A stretch of DNA of 64,000 bases, from NCBI GenBank assembly GCA_033239005.1, contig BSQZ01000105.1, forward strand, positions 848,501 through 912,500. The letters run 5' to 3'. This DNA comes from Lamellibrachia satsuma. Lineage: Eukaryota; Annelida; Polychaeta; Sabellida; Siboglinidae. Positions 45,901 to 51,500 of the stretch are shown here, piece after piece (the first letter of the stretch is position 1; the number at the start of each line of letters is the position of its first letter). The translations under genes and the position numbers were made by a program. The notes beneath the pieces were generated by a model. That model searched no databases, was not told the origin of the DNA, and saw nothing but the letters and a program-made list of their open reading frames with translations.

Positions 45901-46372
45901 CTCGAACGGGATAATTCGTGGGATATATCCACAATCTGCCAGCTTGGGGGTCAAATCCAGGCAGACCACTGCAGTCGGGCATCGACTGAGAATGTTCCTG
46001 CAATTCTTTGTCTGTCAGATGACTGGAACATCCAACAGCAGTGAACAGGGAGCCAGACGAAATATGTGCTGTTCCCTTGCTTTCACTGAAAGTTCTATGG
46101 TATGTCAATGGAGCCTGCTGAGCTGTTGTTTTGTTGATATCTGCATGACAGACATTTCCTGTGGAAGTTTGCAGCTCATGGTTGGTGGAATCATCTTCTA
46201 GTGGAATTGTCAGAAGAAGGTCATCAATTGCTTCATCTTCATCTATCCAAATGACACTGTCTTGGTTTGAAGCAGCTGCTGCATTGGTATCAGGTTTGTA
46301 AGCTGTCTTTGTGGTGCTGTTCGTACCACCCCAGCTTTGAAACAGTGTTGTTTGTTTGCAAGACTTACTCAT
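9736..46372 (-). CDS. FANCM: FANCM orthologue, DEAH translocase with ERCC4/XPF domain, 26 exons
   Basis: Fanconi anaemia group M protein: a nuclear SF2 ATPase that binds stalled forks and crosslinks, remodels branched DNA and recruits the Fanconi core and the BLM-TOP3A-RMI complex. Helicase motifs in order are LPTGLGKT (exon 1), VVDEAHKA (exon 2), ALSATPG (exon 3), [10 protein letters not shown] (exon 8), then [11 protein letters not shown] and [13 protein letters not shown] (exon 9). A 2.8-kb exon 14 encodes the disordered middle with an RMI-binding FDLGF motif. Exons 20-23 form an ERCC4 nuclease fold with VDSRE, CDY and ERKLLSD. Exons 25-26 form the (HhH)2 tail. The total is about 2,460 codons against about 2,050 in human. 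The only unresolved point is the exon 22/23 join. Many introns hold repeats and TEs. Confidence 0.95.
10070..10395 (-). mobile_element. Dispersed repeat family B, - orientation, in intron 25
   Basis: Relative of 8235-8690: tagtatccactaaaacatcc, ctagctcgtttttgc, gatgatttcaacaaaag and ggctaaattaattgagg are shared. Truncated inside. Confidence 0.5.
10462..10544 (-). CDS. FANCM: FANCM exon 25
   Basis: Acceptor catgttcctcag and donor gtttct; 83 nt, phase 0 in and phase 2 out. Encodes [20 protein letters not shown], matching the first helices of the (HhH)2 domain. Confidence 0.85.
10573..10912. repeat. 33-bp minisatellite, about 10 copies
   Basis: Unit caagaaagacaaggcctgct plus gctggagcggctc, almost without variation, ending 30 bp upstream of the exon 25 acceptor (FANCM strand). 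Frames are open on both strands because 33 is divisible by 3. The + strand would give an [11 protein letters not shown] repeat. I regard this as an artefact. Near-perfect identity suggests recent expansion. Confidence 0.95.
11085..11250 (-). mobile_element. SINE fragment in intron 24
   Basis: Shares attcagccgaatgaactgaa, aattt(c/g)cccaag and gtgttctaactgcagagct with the tRNA-derived SINE best seen at 39690-39940. Diverged copy. Confidence 0.5.
11274..11374 (-). CDS. FANCM: FANCM exon 24
   Basis: Acceptor gatacttttag and donor gtcaga; 101 nt, phase 1 in and phase 0 out. Encodes [20 protein letters not shown], matching the end of the ERCC4 domain and the linker to the (HhH)2 domain. Confidence 0.85.
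11889..11968 (-). CDS. FANCM: FANCM exon 23
   Basis: Acceptor gtgtattgccag and donor gtggag; 80 nt, phase 2 in and phase 1 out. Encodes [20 protein letters not shown] then LFSECQ, a conserved ERCC4-domain strand. The incoming phase does not match any good donor at the end of exon 22. Confidence 0.85.
12005..12616. repeat. 68-bp minisatellite, 9 copies
   Basis: Unit cagtgatccatccatatact through tctatagggaggt and gacgctgcctgctcgg. Units start every 68 bp from 12005 to 12549; variants (gagt/gagg, gctg/gccg, cttgg/ctcgg) cluster by position. It begins 37 bp upstream of the exon 23 acceptor. Confidence 0.95.
12680..12900 (-). mobile_element. SINE-like repeat copy
   Basis: Shares cacc..tagaagggaccaa, cttccgaaagataca and gtgaacgaaattgcccaag with the copies at 19715-19985, 29750-30060, 39690-39940 and 59495-59700. 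Confidence 0.55.
12900..14030. other. FANCM intron 22, nothing else recognised
   Basis: Unique-looking intronic DNA. I searched it for a small exon linking exons 22 and 23 and found none I can support. A degraded MITE piece lies at about 13925-14010. Confidence 0.4.
14038..14130 (+). mobile_element. tRNA-like SINE head
   Basis: tggcgcagtgggtagcg fits a Pol III A box, and ggtccgaaatc about 70 bp later resembles a degenerate B box (GGTTCGAATCC). It is not a foldable tRNA gene by eye; a tRNA-derived SINE 5' end is more likely. Confidence 0.4.
14286..14422 (-). CDS. FANCM: FANCM exon 22, 3' boundary unresolved
   Basis: Acceptor attgtttcag; phase 1 in. The first codon, completed across the junction, is the D of ERKLLSD. 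It continues with [20 protein letters not shown], the ERCC4 strand after the active site, then [16 protein letters not shown]. The frame meets TAG at 14283-14285, directly before a weak gtgtcc. Upstream GT sites leave phase 1 while exon 23 needs phase 2. A microexon, a weak donor, a sequence error or a real truncating allele are all possible. Confidence 0.75.
14700..14960 (+). mobile_element. Dispersed repeat family B fragment
   Basis: gcagtcggtttaataaaa, gaaagaattta and gttagatc(g/t)ggtaa match 63290-63375 in the same orientation; gatgatttcac also recurs. It sits just downstream of exon 21 in intron 21. Confidence 0.45.
15031..15145 (-). CDS. FANCM: FANCM exon 21, ERCC4 active-site exon
   Basis: Acceptor tttctcatgcag and donor gtcagt; 115 nt, phase 0 in and phase 1 out. 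Encodes [20 protein letters not shown] then [18 protein letters not shown]. It holds the CDY and ERK residues of the GDx(n)ERKx3D nuclease motif, with G replaced by C as in human FANCM but ERK intact. Confidence 0.93.
15415..15500 (-). mobile_element. SINE fragment
   Basis: cgcattcagccatactgcaa, ttactgcacgaagac and gtatccatcactgtct match the core of the SINE family seen at 19.8 and 39.7 kb. It lies next to the exon 20 donor. Confidence 0.5.
15513..15581 (-). CDS. FANCM: FANCM exon 20, start of ERCC4 nuclease domain
   Basis: Acceptor atgtttctgtag and donor gtaatc; exactly 23 codons, phase 0 both sides. Encodes [15 protein letters not shown] at its end. VDSRE is the first catalytic motif of XPF/Hef nucleases and is degenerate in human FANCM. 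This exon is too short for most ORF searches. Confidence 0.88.
15640..15708. repeat. 18-bp minisatellite, about 4 copies
   Basis: Unit aacatgtgcccaagtagg in tandem, about 60 bp upstream of the exon 20 acceptor on the FANCM strand. Confidence 0.95.
16240..17175. other. Unidentified segment with a 60-bp triplication
   Basis: Intron 19. GC content is higher than the surroundings. Both strands have medium open stretches (for example a + strand frame [20 protein letters not shown]), but frames break and no family is recognised. At 16871-17050 a 60-bp unit (tcacgagaatgtttcgtgca...) is present exactly three times. Possibly a decayed TE or retrocopy. Confidence 0.4.
16871..17050. repeat. 60-bp tandem triplication
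   Basis: Units start at 16871, 16931 and 16991; the first two are identical and the third has a few substitutions. Confidence 0.97.
17710..17772. repeat. 17-bp tandem repeat, about 3 copies
   Basis: Unit aatcagcggcctaacac, intron 19. Confidence 0.85.
18081..18211 (-). CDS. FANCM: FANCM exon 19
   Basis: Acceptor tgtttttgtcag and strong donor gtaagt; 131 nt, phase 1 in and phase 0 out, open throughout. Encodes a Ser/Thr/His-rich linker ([20 protein letters not shown]). It has no recognisable homology and is supported by splice sites and phase. Confidence 0.7.
18516..19013 (-). CDS. FANCM: FANCM exon 18
   Basis: Acceptor ttgtaccag and donor gtaata; 498 nt, phase 1 both sides. Encodes [20 protein letters not shown], a basic patch followed by an acidic CK2-like SSDED run that resembles the RIILPDDSSEEE region of vertebrate FANCM. 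The rest is low-conservation linker. Confidence 0.85.
18998..19105 (-). repeat. ~54-bp duplication of the exon 18 acceptor region
   Basis: The block ttcagcacctgatcctggta plus caaaaagtacaaatcc recurs at about 19052 as ttcagcctctgatcctggta plus aaaaaggacaaatcc. The upstream (FANCM-strand) copy has a second potential acceptor ending near 19069. Confidence 0.8.
19361..19669 (-). CDS. FANCM: FANCM exon 17
   Basis: Acceptor catgttgtag and donor gtgttt; 309 nt, phase 1 both sides. Encodes [12 protein letters not shown] and then [12 protein letters not shown], strongly matching the conserved MKSLRSP...YLEDSFCVDEEE region of FANCM. The donor is inferred from phase. Confidence 0.88.
19715..19985 (-). 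mobile_element. tRNA-derived SINE copy
   Basis: tctgggaagcattcagccat, gttactgcacgaagactatt, ggtactcatttatacagctg and gtgaacgaaattgcc are shared with five or more other sites. It directly abuts the 27-bp donor array of intron 16. Confidence 0.65.
19990..20951 (-). repeat. 27-bp minisatellite carrying about 36 splice-donor copies
   Basis: On the FANCM strand the unit is CTCAGGGCATTGGTGAGTCA followed by acccaat. It matches the last bases of exon 16 (CTCAGGGCATCG) plus its donor gtgagt. About 36 units, most keeping GGTGAGTC. 24-bp deletion variants (gccgagatt) recur at about 20.26, 20.39, 20.53 and 20.69 kb, a higher-order period of roughly 130-160 bp. Confidence 0.95.
20952..21108 (-). CDS. FANCM: FANCM exon 16
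   Basis: Acceptor ctgctgcag and donor gtgagt at 20951; 157 nt, phase 0 in and phase 1 out. Encodes [20 protein letters not shown] and [16 protein letters not shown], matching the FLDDEAELS...FLNDETQLSQAIN region of FANCM. Its end is the founder of the intronic 27-bp repeat. Confidence 0.9.
21230..21365. other. AT-rich low-complexity intron
   Basis: Poly-A/ATA-rich stretch in intron 15, probably the A-rich 3' part of an old retroelement (gaatttattattattaat start). Confidence 0.4.
21823..21893 (-). CDS. FANCM: FANCM exon 15
   Basis: Acceptor cattattacag and donor gtgaat; 71 nt, phase 1 in and phase 0 out. This is exactly what exons 14 and 16 require. Encodes [20 protein letters not shown], a basic linker. 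The donor-side block gataatattcaccttta is duplicated at 21767-21783. Confidence 0.75.
22530..22700. repeat. 27-bp minisatellite, about 6 copies
   Basis: Unit gggatagcgttaaatggtgt plus cagaagt, intron 14, about 75 bp past the exon 14 donor on the FANCM strand. Confidence 0.92.
22777..25593 (-). CDS. FANCM: FANCM exon 14, giant disordered central exon with RMI-binding motif
   Basis: Acceptor catgtatttcag and donor gtaaga; 2817 nt, phase 1 both sides, open for 939 codons. It is Ser/Asp/Glu-rich with many SP/TP sites (several K-S-P repeats near 24.1 kb), typical of a disordered, CDK/ATR-regulated region. Near 23.6 kb, [16 protein letters not shown] matches the MM2 motif (FDLGF) that binds RMI1-RMI2 of the dissolvasome in vertebrates. 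A degenerate duplicated module with [16 protein letters not shown] and [16 protein letters not shown] precedes it. Confidence 0.92.
25834..25881. repeat. 48-bp near-perfect palindrome
   Basis: 24-bp arms (caaacacactcacagacaca plus cgca) with no spacer and one mismatch, centred on GCATGC. Intron 13. Confidence 0.95.
26065..26148 (-). CDS. FANCM: FANCM exon 13
   Basis: Acceptor gctcttgcag and donor gtgact; 84 nt, phase 1 both sides. Encodes [18 protein letters not shown], an acidic serine-rich linker whose LPDF echoes the LPNF motifs of exon 14. Confidence 0.75.
26490..26900 (+). mobile_element. LINE 3' fragment (RT ORF C-terminus)
   Basis: + strand peptides [18 protein letters not shown] and [20 protein letters not shown] are the standard C-terminal signature of animal non-LTR ORF2 proteins. 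Frameshifts and stops are present. Inserted antisense to FANCM in intron 12. Confidence 0.75.
27228..27437 (-). mobile_element. Full-length TA-flanked MITE next to FANCM exon 12
   Basis: Ends CCGTATT on both strands with TA duplications at 27226-27227 and 27438-27439. Its edge is only 16 bp from the exon 12 donor. Contains accagatggcgac, a CTCF-like core. Closest relative: 4554-4770. Confidence 0.75.
27454..27654 (-). CDS. FANCM: FANCM exon 12
   Basis: Acceptor ggtttcttcttgcag and donor gtttgt; 201 nt, phase 1 both sides. Encodes [20 protein letters not shown], comparable to ELEVESYLQMEDV of vertebrate FANCM, followed by a basic stretch. The last ~30 bases (KIYKSDKLP) and the donor have a copy at 4507-4545 in B3GALNT2. 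Confidence 0.85.
27840..28105 (+). mobile_element. LINE ORF2 C-terminal Cys-rich fragment
   Basis: + strand [20 protein letters not shown] then CHLDELC resembles the CDCG...(M/N)H(L/I)..C zinc-knuckle-like tail of jockey/I-type LINE ORF2, after VNMRKWGY. One stop lies before it; decayed. Confidence 0.7.
28578..29096. repeat. (TATG)n microsatellite, ~520 bp
   Basis: About 130 tetranucleotides with rare GTAG and GCATG interruptions, intron 11. The 3' flank (gttatgctactcctcct...) is shared with the TATG run at 41283-41475, so the run is part of a dispersed element. Confidence 0.97.
29500..29694 (-). CDS. FANCM: FANCM exon 11
   Basis: Acceptor tctctgttgcag and donor gttaat; 195 nt, phase 1 both sides. 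Encodes [20 protein letters not shown] and SLREWQSH, matching the WFLSEEEFKLWNRLY...LSLSEWRLW region (MHF-interaction region). It is shorter than in human: the DRCRHFIGLM segment is not found. The donor is chosen on phase. Confidence 0.8.
29750..30060 (-). mobile_element. tRNA-derived SINE copy in intron 10
   Basis: Same core as 19715-19985 and the same tRNA-like end (gttctaaccactgcaccgct on the + strand). Confidence 0.65.
30435..30660 (-). CDS. FANCM: FANCM exon 10
   Basis: Acceptor tatgttgcag and donor gtttgt; 226 nt, phase 0 in and phase 1 out. Encodes [20 protein letters not shown] and [20 protein letters not shown], the conserved segment right after helicase motif VI. Confidence 0.9.
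30941..30981. repeat. (TA)n microsatellite
   Basis: About 20 TA units in intron 9. Confidence 0.95.
31125..32142. mobile_element. hAT-like non-autonomous DNA transposon with GGGCC-rich ends
   Basis: Left end TAGTGCCCTGCACAGGCC and right end GGCCCGTGCAGGGCACAA form terminal inverted repeats. They are flanked by gcctgtat and gcccatat, an imperfect 8-bp target duplication as made by hAT transposases. Both subterminal regions are arrays of gggcc/gggcct motifs. No transposase was seen. The AT-rich interior includes a duplicated taataaaacaatacgt block. Confidence 0.65.
32205..32340. repeat. ~20-bp tandem repeat
   Basis: Unit actgatgatactgtacatc with variants, about 6 copies, intron 9. Confidence 0.85.
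32855..33061 (-). CDS. FANCM: FANCM exon 9, helicase motifs V and VI
   Basis: Acceptor cttgtgtag and donor gtcatg; 69 codons, phase 0 both sides. Encodes [40 protein letters not shown] and TGRKRKGR. Essentially invariant RecA2 motifs, including the arginine finger. Confidence 0.96.
33550..33728 (-). CDS. FANCM: FANCM exon 8, helicase motif IV
   Basis: Acceptor tatgtttccag and donor gtgcgt; 179 nt, phase 1 in and phase 0 out. Encodes [20 protein letters not shown] and [12 protein letters not shown], characteristic of the FANCM/Hef/MPH1 RecA2 domain. Confidence 0.95.
33760..36420. mobile_element. Dispersed element with a massively expanded internal 56-bp array
   Basis: Flanks match the simple copy at 5890-6190 and, inverted, 43300-43510. 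Between them a ~56-bp unit (cttaatactggcagttacag, tgacgtgtagcaatgccttg, cccttgtgttacata) is repeated about 43 times from 33925 to 36290. Variant blocks (tggcag/ttgcag/ccggcag, caatg/caacg/cgacg) run along the array. Intron 7. Confidence 0.9.
37245..37416 (-). repeat. 28-bp minisatellite carrying about 6 decoy donors of exon 7
   Basis: On the FANCM strand the unit is GTAAAGCAAATACTTCAGTT plus TCAGAATG. It repeats the last bases of exon 7 (CAGTTCCAGAATG) and donor GTAAAG. About six extra donor copies follow the real one at 37416; the farthest are decayed. Confidence 0.93.
37417..37544 (-). CDS. FANCM: FANCM exon 7
   Basis: Acceptor gctggtttcag and donor gtaaag; 128 nt, phase 2 in and phase 1 out. 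Encodes a variable Pro/Thr linker, then [20 protein letters not shown], matching SHPKLKKLEEVVIEHF of vertebrate FANCM. Confidence 0.92.
37640..38110. repeat. 25-bp minisatellite, about 18-19 copies
   Basis: Unit ctatgcacaatgttacaatt plus ccaca. All three + frames stay open because the unit has no stop and its length cycles frames every 75 bp. Intron 6. Variants (aacgtt, aacatt, aatgtt) are ordered along the array. Confidence 0.95.
39162..39382 (-). CDS. FANCM: FANCM exon 6
   Basis: Acceptor cttttttaag and donor gtactg; 221 nt, phase 0 in and phase 2 out. Encodes [20 protein letters not shown] and [18 protein letters not shown], the conserved insert (MID) domain of FANCM. Confidence 0.9.
39690..39940 (-). 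mobile_element. tRNA-derived SINE, best copy
   Basis: Read on the - strand it starts with A-box-like ggtgttgtggttagaacat and, ~45 bp later, B-box ggtttgaatcc. The body carries the core shared with many copies (cattcagcaatgccgcaatt and ttactgcatgaagac on +). Intron 5. Confidence 0.7.
40437..40568 (-). CDS. FANCM: FANCM exon 5
   Basis: Acceptor cctcttttatag and donor gtagta; 44 codons, phase 0 both sides. Encodes [20 protein letters not shown] and [14 protein letters not shown], aligned with the helicase-insert segment before VEGDFAL. Confidence 0.85.
41085..41243 (-). CDS. FANCM: FANCM exon 4
   Basis: Acceptor gtaacactacag and donor gtagca; 53 codons, phase 0 both sides. Encodes [20 protein letters not shown] and [17 protein letters not shown], nearly collinear with the vertebrate sequence. 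Confidence 0.95.
41283..41475. repeat. (TATG/TTTG)n microsatellite with shared TE flank
   Basis: Interrupted TATG/TTTG run about 40 bp from exon 4, intron 3. The right flank gttatgctactcctcct, gatgctttgc and actttcaggggttcatc repeats the flank of the run at 28578-29096. Confidence 0.95.
41700..43300 (-). mobile_element. Degenerate LINE (RT domain to C-terminus)
   Basis: - strand peptides in order are [113 protein letters not shown] and a C-terminal histidine/cysteine segment. This is a typical non-LTR ORF2 with the YADD catalytic motif. Several frameshifts separate these blocks, so it is inactive. It lies in FANCM intron 3, sense to the gene. Confidence 0.9.
43300..43510 (-). mobile_element. 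Partial, inverted copy of the 33.8-kb element
   Basis: Reverse complement of 33760-33930: accaagtaccaaggca, ttttattgttatcgtcagtg, acttgcaaactacc and ggacatttttgctag. Only the end outside the 56-bp array is present. Confidence 0.6.
43510..44240. other. AT-rich FANCM intron 3, nothing recognised
   Basis: Low GC, with repeated gtaattacaattgtaa-like stretches. No coding signal. Confidence 0.5.
44247..44324 (-). CDS. FANCM: FANCM exon 3, helicase motif III
   Basis: Acceptor gactcctacag and donor gtaaca; 26 codons, phase 0 both sides: [20 protein letters not shown] then PGTDIK. The SAT motif couples ATP hydrolysis to translocation. Short and easily missed. Confidence 0.95.
44957..45129 (-). CDS. 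FANCM: FANCM exon 2, DEAH box
   Basis: Acceptor ctttgtgaacag and donor gtgatg; 173 nt, phase 1 in and phase 0 out. Encodes [20 protein letters not shown] and [22 protein letters not shown] is Walker B. Confidence 0.96.
45670..46372 (-). CDS. FANCM: FANCM exon 1 with start codon and Walker A
   Basis: ATG at 46372-46370 is chosen because [16 protein letters not shown] lines up with the N-terminus of vertebrate FANCM. An in-frame ATG lies 23 codons upstream (46441). Donor gtaatt; 703 nt, phase 1 out. A variable acidic stretch is followed by [40 protein letters not shown] (Walker A) and [20 protein letters not shown]. Confidence 0.95.
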
Positions 46373-47030
46373 GGCTATGCACGATAAGTGCACATTTAAA
46401 TCTACATCCAATTTAAACATTAAAACATGAATCATCAACATTTATGATGTTGAGATGTGACTACGTTGCCACGATTCTATGACTTTGACATACACCTTAC
46501 ACTGAGTGGCAGTGATATGTACGGTAACACAGCTCTTGCCATCCCTGACTTTATCTACATTCACAGTCACTTGTCAACATGTCACAACTGCAGTGCCAGT
46601 GTCGTTACATGTATGGCAATATGCAATAGCGTTTACACTAAAAAAAAACAGTTTAATCAACTTGACAACCGTTCACAGATAGGATGATGACAAAGGGTCC
46701 GTGTCTTGTCACTTATATGTTCAACGTGTCTCATATTGTATGTAGACTGCAGACGCATTGATTCCGACTTAGTTATGCAGTTTCCTGGGCGATAATACGT
46801 GAACGTAAAAATTACAACGTTCCAGAATTACAATCGGCTTCACTACAAATCCGTGGCAACATTACAATGGTATATTTTATAGTCGCCGTACAACTATTCT
46901 GAACGTTTGTTATAGTAAACCCATAATTGACGAACGATAAAACAACATGGTCATCTGTCAAATGCCGCCATTTACACGTGCGGTTTATTTTCGTAAACAA
47001 TGCGCCACCAACCGGCTACTGAGATAATTA
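46373..47030 (-). promoter_or_regulatory. FANCM upstream region
   Basis: 650 bp between the FANCM ATG and the CTCF-like cluster. No TATA box or other core element is clear to me; mostly unique sequence. The 5' UTR and promoter must lie here or in an upstream non-coding exon. Confidence 0.35.
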
Positions 47031-47041
47031 ATTGTGAAATG

Positions 47042-47153
47042 CCACTAGGTGGCGTTTACTTTTCTCTCCGAGAAATAAAATAATAATCAATACACCCGAT
47101 AGATGGCGAAATTGTGTAATTAATTATCACATTTTCTACTAGGGGGCGATACT
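47042..47153 (+). promoter_or_regulatory. Cluster of three CTCF-like motifs
   Basis: CCACTAGGTGGCG at 47042, CCGATAGATGGCG at about 47094 and CTACTAGGGGGCGA at about 47136, all in the same orientation. They fit the bilaterian CTCF core CCASYAGRKGGC with 0-1 mismatches, about 670 bp upstream of the FANCM ATG. Confidence 0.5.
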
Positions 47154-47369
47154 GTGTTTATTGTTGAGTGGGTGATGCTAAGAATCAAATTCAATTAAAA
47201 TTAAAATTCAATATCTTTATTGCAGAATCAACTGTGCAGCATGTACAGATGTCCATATAAAAGACACATAAATAAAGTAAACAAAATATAAGAGTTTTGC
47301 ACAATCTAAGCTATTATGTATATGCAACCTCTTTATCTAAAGTCGTCGTATTCTCGAAAGCCACTTTAA

Positions 47370-47560
47370 ATCAGTGTTCACTCTTGCAATCACCAGCTTA
47401 TTATAAGAGGCATCAAGTCTCAGCATGAATTTATACACAATATTTATAATCTACAAACATGGCACTGCAATATTGATGGAGATGGGGAAAGAATTACCAA
47501 GTCATCAGCATACATAAGATGATTAATGTTTGCTTTACCTATAACACACCTTGTATCACA
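47370..47560 (-). mobile_element. LINE RT fragment with YADD box
   Basis: - strand [20 protein letters not shown] is the RT palm motif of a CR1/L2-like non-LTR element. It is followed by a frame with stops. A different family from the copy at 42 kb. Confidence 0.75.
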
Positions 47561-47563
47561 TTT

Positions 47564-47718
<155 letters not shown>

Positions 47719-47929
47719 TTGGAGAACAAATAGAAGGATTTTTTTAATTTTGAATGAAGATATTGATGAAATATTTTCGTCCAACTTCGATTTGCAACTT
47801 GCCCCATTCGTCAGCTTGCCCCATGTTCCCCTACCCCTCTACGGCCACACTAGCAGCATAGTAAGTACACTACCCATGAGGTCGGCAACGATGTTCCTAT
47901 GTGTCTCATGTGTCACACAAACAGAGATG

Positions 47930-48490
47930 ATAGTTCGATAATGGTACAATATAACACCTAAATAGAATCAAAATAAACGATCAAAAACGAGGAGGTGTGA
48001 ATTTCAGAAGAGCGTCTGTTTTTGCAACATTAGTGAGCTATCGAACAGTTAGTAAAGACGTCAATCATTGCTTATATAATTGAATCTTTGTGCATTTCAG
48101 AAGAGCGTCTGTTTTTGCAACATTAGTGAGCAATCGTACAGTCAGTAAAAACGTCATTGCTTATATAACTTAATCTTTGCAACACAGCCATTCATTACAT
48201 ACACGTCTGAACAGTTCCTGATATTGAATGTCGTCTTTCCGACTTTTTCCGGAGTTACTGTATCGAAACTGGCTCGATCGGTTCGCCTATGAATAGCGTA
48301 AATACAAAAGGTAACGTAAACAGAGATTCTCGTCGTGAGGCCATGACCACAATTCACACCTCGAGCAAGTCAAACAAATCAGCGCTGAATAGAGCACTCA
48401 TCAAATCGCCATTGCATCTCCGTCGAGCCGCCCCGACGCCTCTGCCAAGCCGTCTAACGTTTCAAACCGGTGAAAAAATGGTTTGCGCAA
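47930..48490 (+). repeat. Segmental duplication, copy 1
   Basis: Shares with 51050-51500, in the same order and orientation, cagaagagcgtctgttttt, gcaacattagtgagc, ggtgtcgtcttt-like, tactgtatcgaa, cacacctc, caaacaaatcagcgctgaat and ttgcatctccg. An internal 100-bp part (ttcagaagagcgtctg) is itself duplicated at 48003 and 48099. An 76-codon + frame is not conserved between the copies. Confidence 0.75.
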
Positions 48491-51040
48491 GTGTAACAGA
48501 GAAATATATACTTTGTTGAGTATTTATATACGGATATTAGAACTGCTTCTTTAATACACAAAATCAGAGCACTATGCTATGTTAATGGAGCCAATTGGTA
48601 TGATAACATATTTAATAATGTATTTCACCATAAAGCAACTTTCAGGACATTTAATAAGTGTTAGTAAACGTTAAAAGTGACACACAAATCCCACAGGGTA
48701 TATTTAGTTTTTAATGCTTTTAAAGTTTTTTAACCCAAATGTGCAAGCTAAGGAACTTCGGGCCATAATCACACTTTTCCATCAGTCACACAGTCCACTT
48801 GTCTCCGTGCTGATAATTTTTTAAGTTGCTAACTTAAAACTGAGCAGGCGTGGGCGCCAACCTAAGTTATCCCAAATGGGCCTTTTATATCTAGCGGGGT
48901 ACGGGAATGGTCGATGCAGAAGGTCGTAGTTGGAAGAGAGAAAGGACAAGTTATTAGCTGTGAGAACAATTGCAATAACCTAAACAGAGGGAAAGGGCAA
49001 CAAATTAGTTGCTTAAACAATGTTAACAAACCCATTGCAACGCTAAATGTAATGTATGTTTAAACATGTTTTCAAAATATACATTCTCCAAACTGAGCAC
49101 CGATTTAATTATCAATGTCTTTTCAACTTGACCAATTTCAAAATACAAATTCCCCAAACCGAACAATGACCCACTCTCGTGCAGGGCCATATTCTTCACA
49201 ATAATGATTGCTGTATAAAAAAAATCATCGAAATTCGTACGCTCCACGAAAGGCACGATGCTGCAATTACGCCGATGTTGCCATTGCTATGGTGAACATT
49301 ATAACTTGATTTTTGTGGTGGACAGAAGCAGTGTTCGAAAGAAATGTTCAAATGCAGTCTTTTTCTTAAATTATCAATCATTAAAACAGCAAAACGGTGA
49401 AATTTGCTTAAGTAAAATTTTCGCTCACCCTCCACAGTCTCAACTTGCAGTTGTTTGGGAGTGAGTTATTTTTCACTTGCGACGTCGGTAGTAACTACAC
49501 GTATTGTTCTTGTTGATGTCTTCAAAGGTGTTTTAAGCTATGTGCCTTATTCCCCGGACATTCTTCACCGAGGTACCTTACGTTATATGTGTAATTCCGA
49601 TGACACATTCGGTGCACCCCTTTGTAAATCACTATGGGAGGAGTTGTAGAAAACAGCCCACATACATCAATTGTCTAATGGACAGGAGCTCTGATCATGC
49701 GTAAGCTTTCTAATTGTTTTATTGTGTTTGTATATGAATATTACTTCCAACTAAATAAGGTCTACATATCGATGTTGTGCACTGATATGTTCAATGCTCA
49801 ATGTTTGCTAAATGTGTAAGACTGTAACTAAAATGTTATTTTACTGTTGTAGTGTTGTTACTAAGATTCTGCAATTATAATACTATTTAGACAAGAGGTG
49901 CATATGTTTGACTGTGGTAACCGTTTCCGCCATAAATGAAAATAAGTAGGCCAAATCCTGTTTGCCTCTAAAGGTGTGCGCTTTGCCCCACGCCATAGAG
50001 AACAGACCCCTGTGCATTATGGCATTGATGGAAACGTTAACATTTTGTTTGATTATAAGAAAACTGAACCATAAAAAAAATCTTAAAACAAATCACATCC
50101 ACTGCCGTCGTATCATTGATATGCTGAACAAGTTTTGTCGAAATCACCTACCCCCAGCTCTGTTAATCATGTAGCAAACGCGCCTACCCTCAAATTGGCA
50201 GTTTTTATCAAATATTAATGCGCCTACCTGTGTTTCGGGAATGTTACCACCAAAATACCTACGCTTCTTCGAATCGGCTTCATACAGCAACATATCATCT
50301 CATTCTGAACGTCCAACCTTGCTGGCTGAATAGAGTTACTTCTTGACAAAGAAAACCACTGCAGTCGGCTAAATTGCGTATTTTATGCACTACATTTGCG
50401 GAAGTCTAACTGATCTCTATGCATTCTACAGGAGTTTTTGTCTGTTGGTTTATTATCACGAATTGTTTACCTAGTCGAACAACACACTCGCACCCTTAAC
50501 ATCGTCACGTTTGTGTAATACACCTGTATACTTAGTTACAATGTCATCGTAAGATGAGGCAACATATTTGCCCATGTTGTGACTATTCCAGTATTTCCAA
50601 TGAGGTGCTTAAGTGCCATGAAGTTTGTACTTCGAATGCTAATACATGGTGTATATGTATCTTAGCCACAACAGAAATACAGTGGGCTAAGTAAGTTACA
50701 GAAGAAAGATATACCAATGCCTTGATATATTTATAAAGTTCATTTTGATGTGGTGTTATTACAAAAGATGTGTTCGTACACATAGGTACGAAGCTCAAAT
50801 TCACTGTACTATAGGATATCAAAATACAATTGGTCGTATTTACAAATAGATTTTAAACGCCCGTTTCTATTTAAAATTATACATTCACCACGTTCTCCTT
50901 CTTACATACAGACGCTCTATTTTCCTGTTAGCAGCCGAATATAGGTAAACTACCTGTGCAACTCATACTGTGGTCGACCACTTGCGTGAGAACTTCTCAA
51001 TTAAAAGCTGCGACACAATGTTCCATAGTACCTTGTGCGA
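48490..51040. other. Intergenic, no recognised gene
   Basis: About 2.5 kb of moderately AT-rich DNA between the two duplicated segments. Only short open frames, no domain motif. Confidence 0.5.
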
Positions 51041-51049
51041 CACATACAT

Positions 51050-51500
51050 GGATGATTGTTCGATAATGGCACAACATAATACGTAAGACAGAATCCGAAA
51101 TAAACGATTAAAAAACGTGAAGGTGTGCATTTCAGAAGCGCGTCAGTTTTTGCAACATTAGTGAGCAATCGTACAGTAAGCAATCAGGTCAGTGCTTATA
51201 TAATCAACTCTTCGAAACACAGCCTTGTATTATATCTGTGTGAACAGATCCCGGATCTTGGGTGTCGTCTTTCCTACTTTTTCAGTGGCTACTGTATCGA
51301 AGGTTCGCTTGTGAAAGGCGCAGACACGTCACTGAGTAGCGTAAACAGAGGTTTGCGTCATCACATCATGACCGCAGTTCACACCTCACGCAAGTCCAAA
51401 CAAATCAGCGCTGAATAGAACTCTTCAAATCGCAATTGCATCTCCGCGTCGAACAGCCTGATGCCTGTGCCAATCTGCCTGGCGTTATTTGTAAACCGGA
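51050..51500 (+). repeat. Segmental duplication, copy 2
   Basis: Direct copy of 47930-48490, about 3.1 kb away, diverged by substitutions and small indels. Confidence 0.75.

Noticed and set aside
48289..48519. 76-codon basic + strand frame
   Set aside because: Frame not preserved in the duplicated copy at 51.3 kb.
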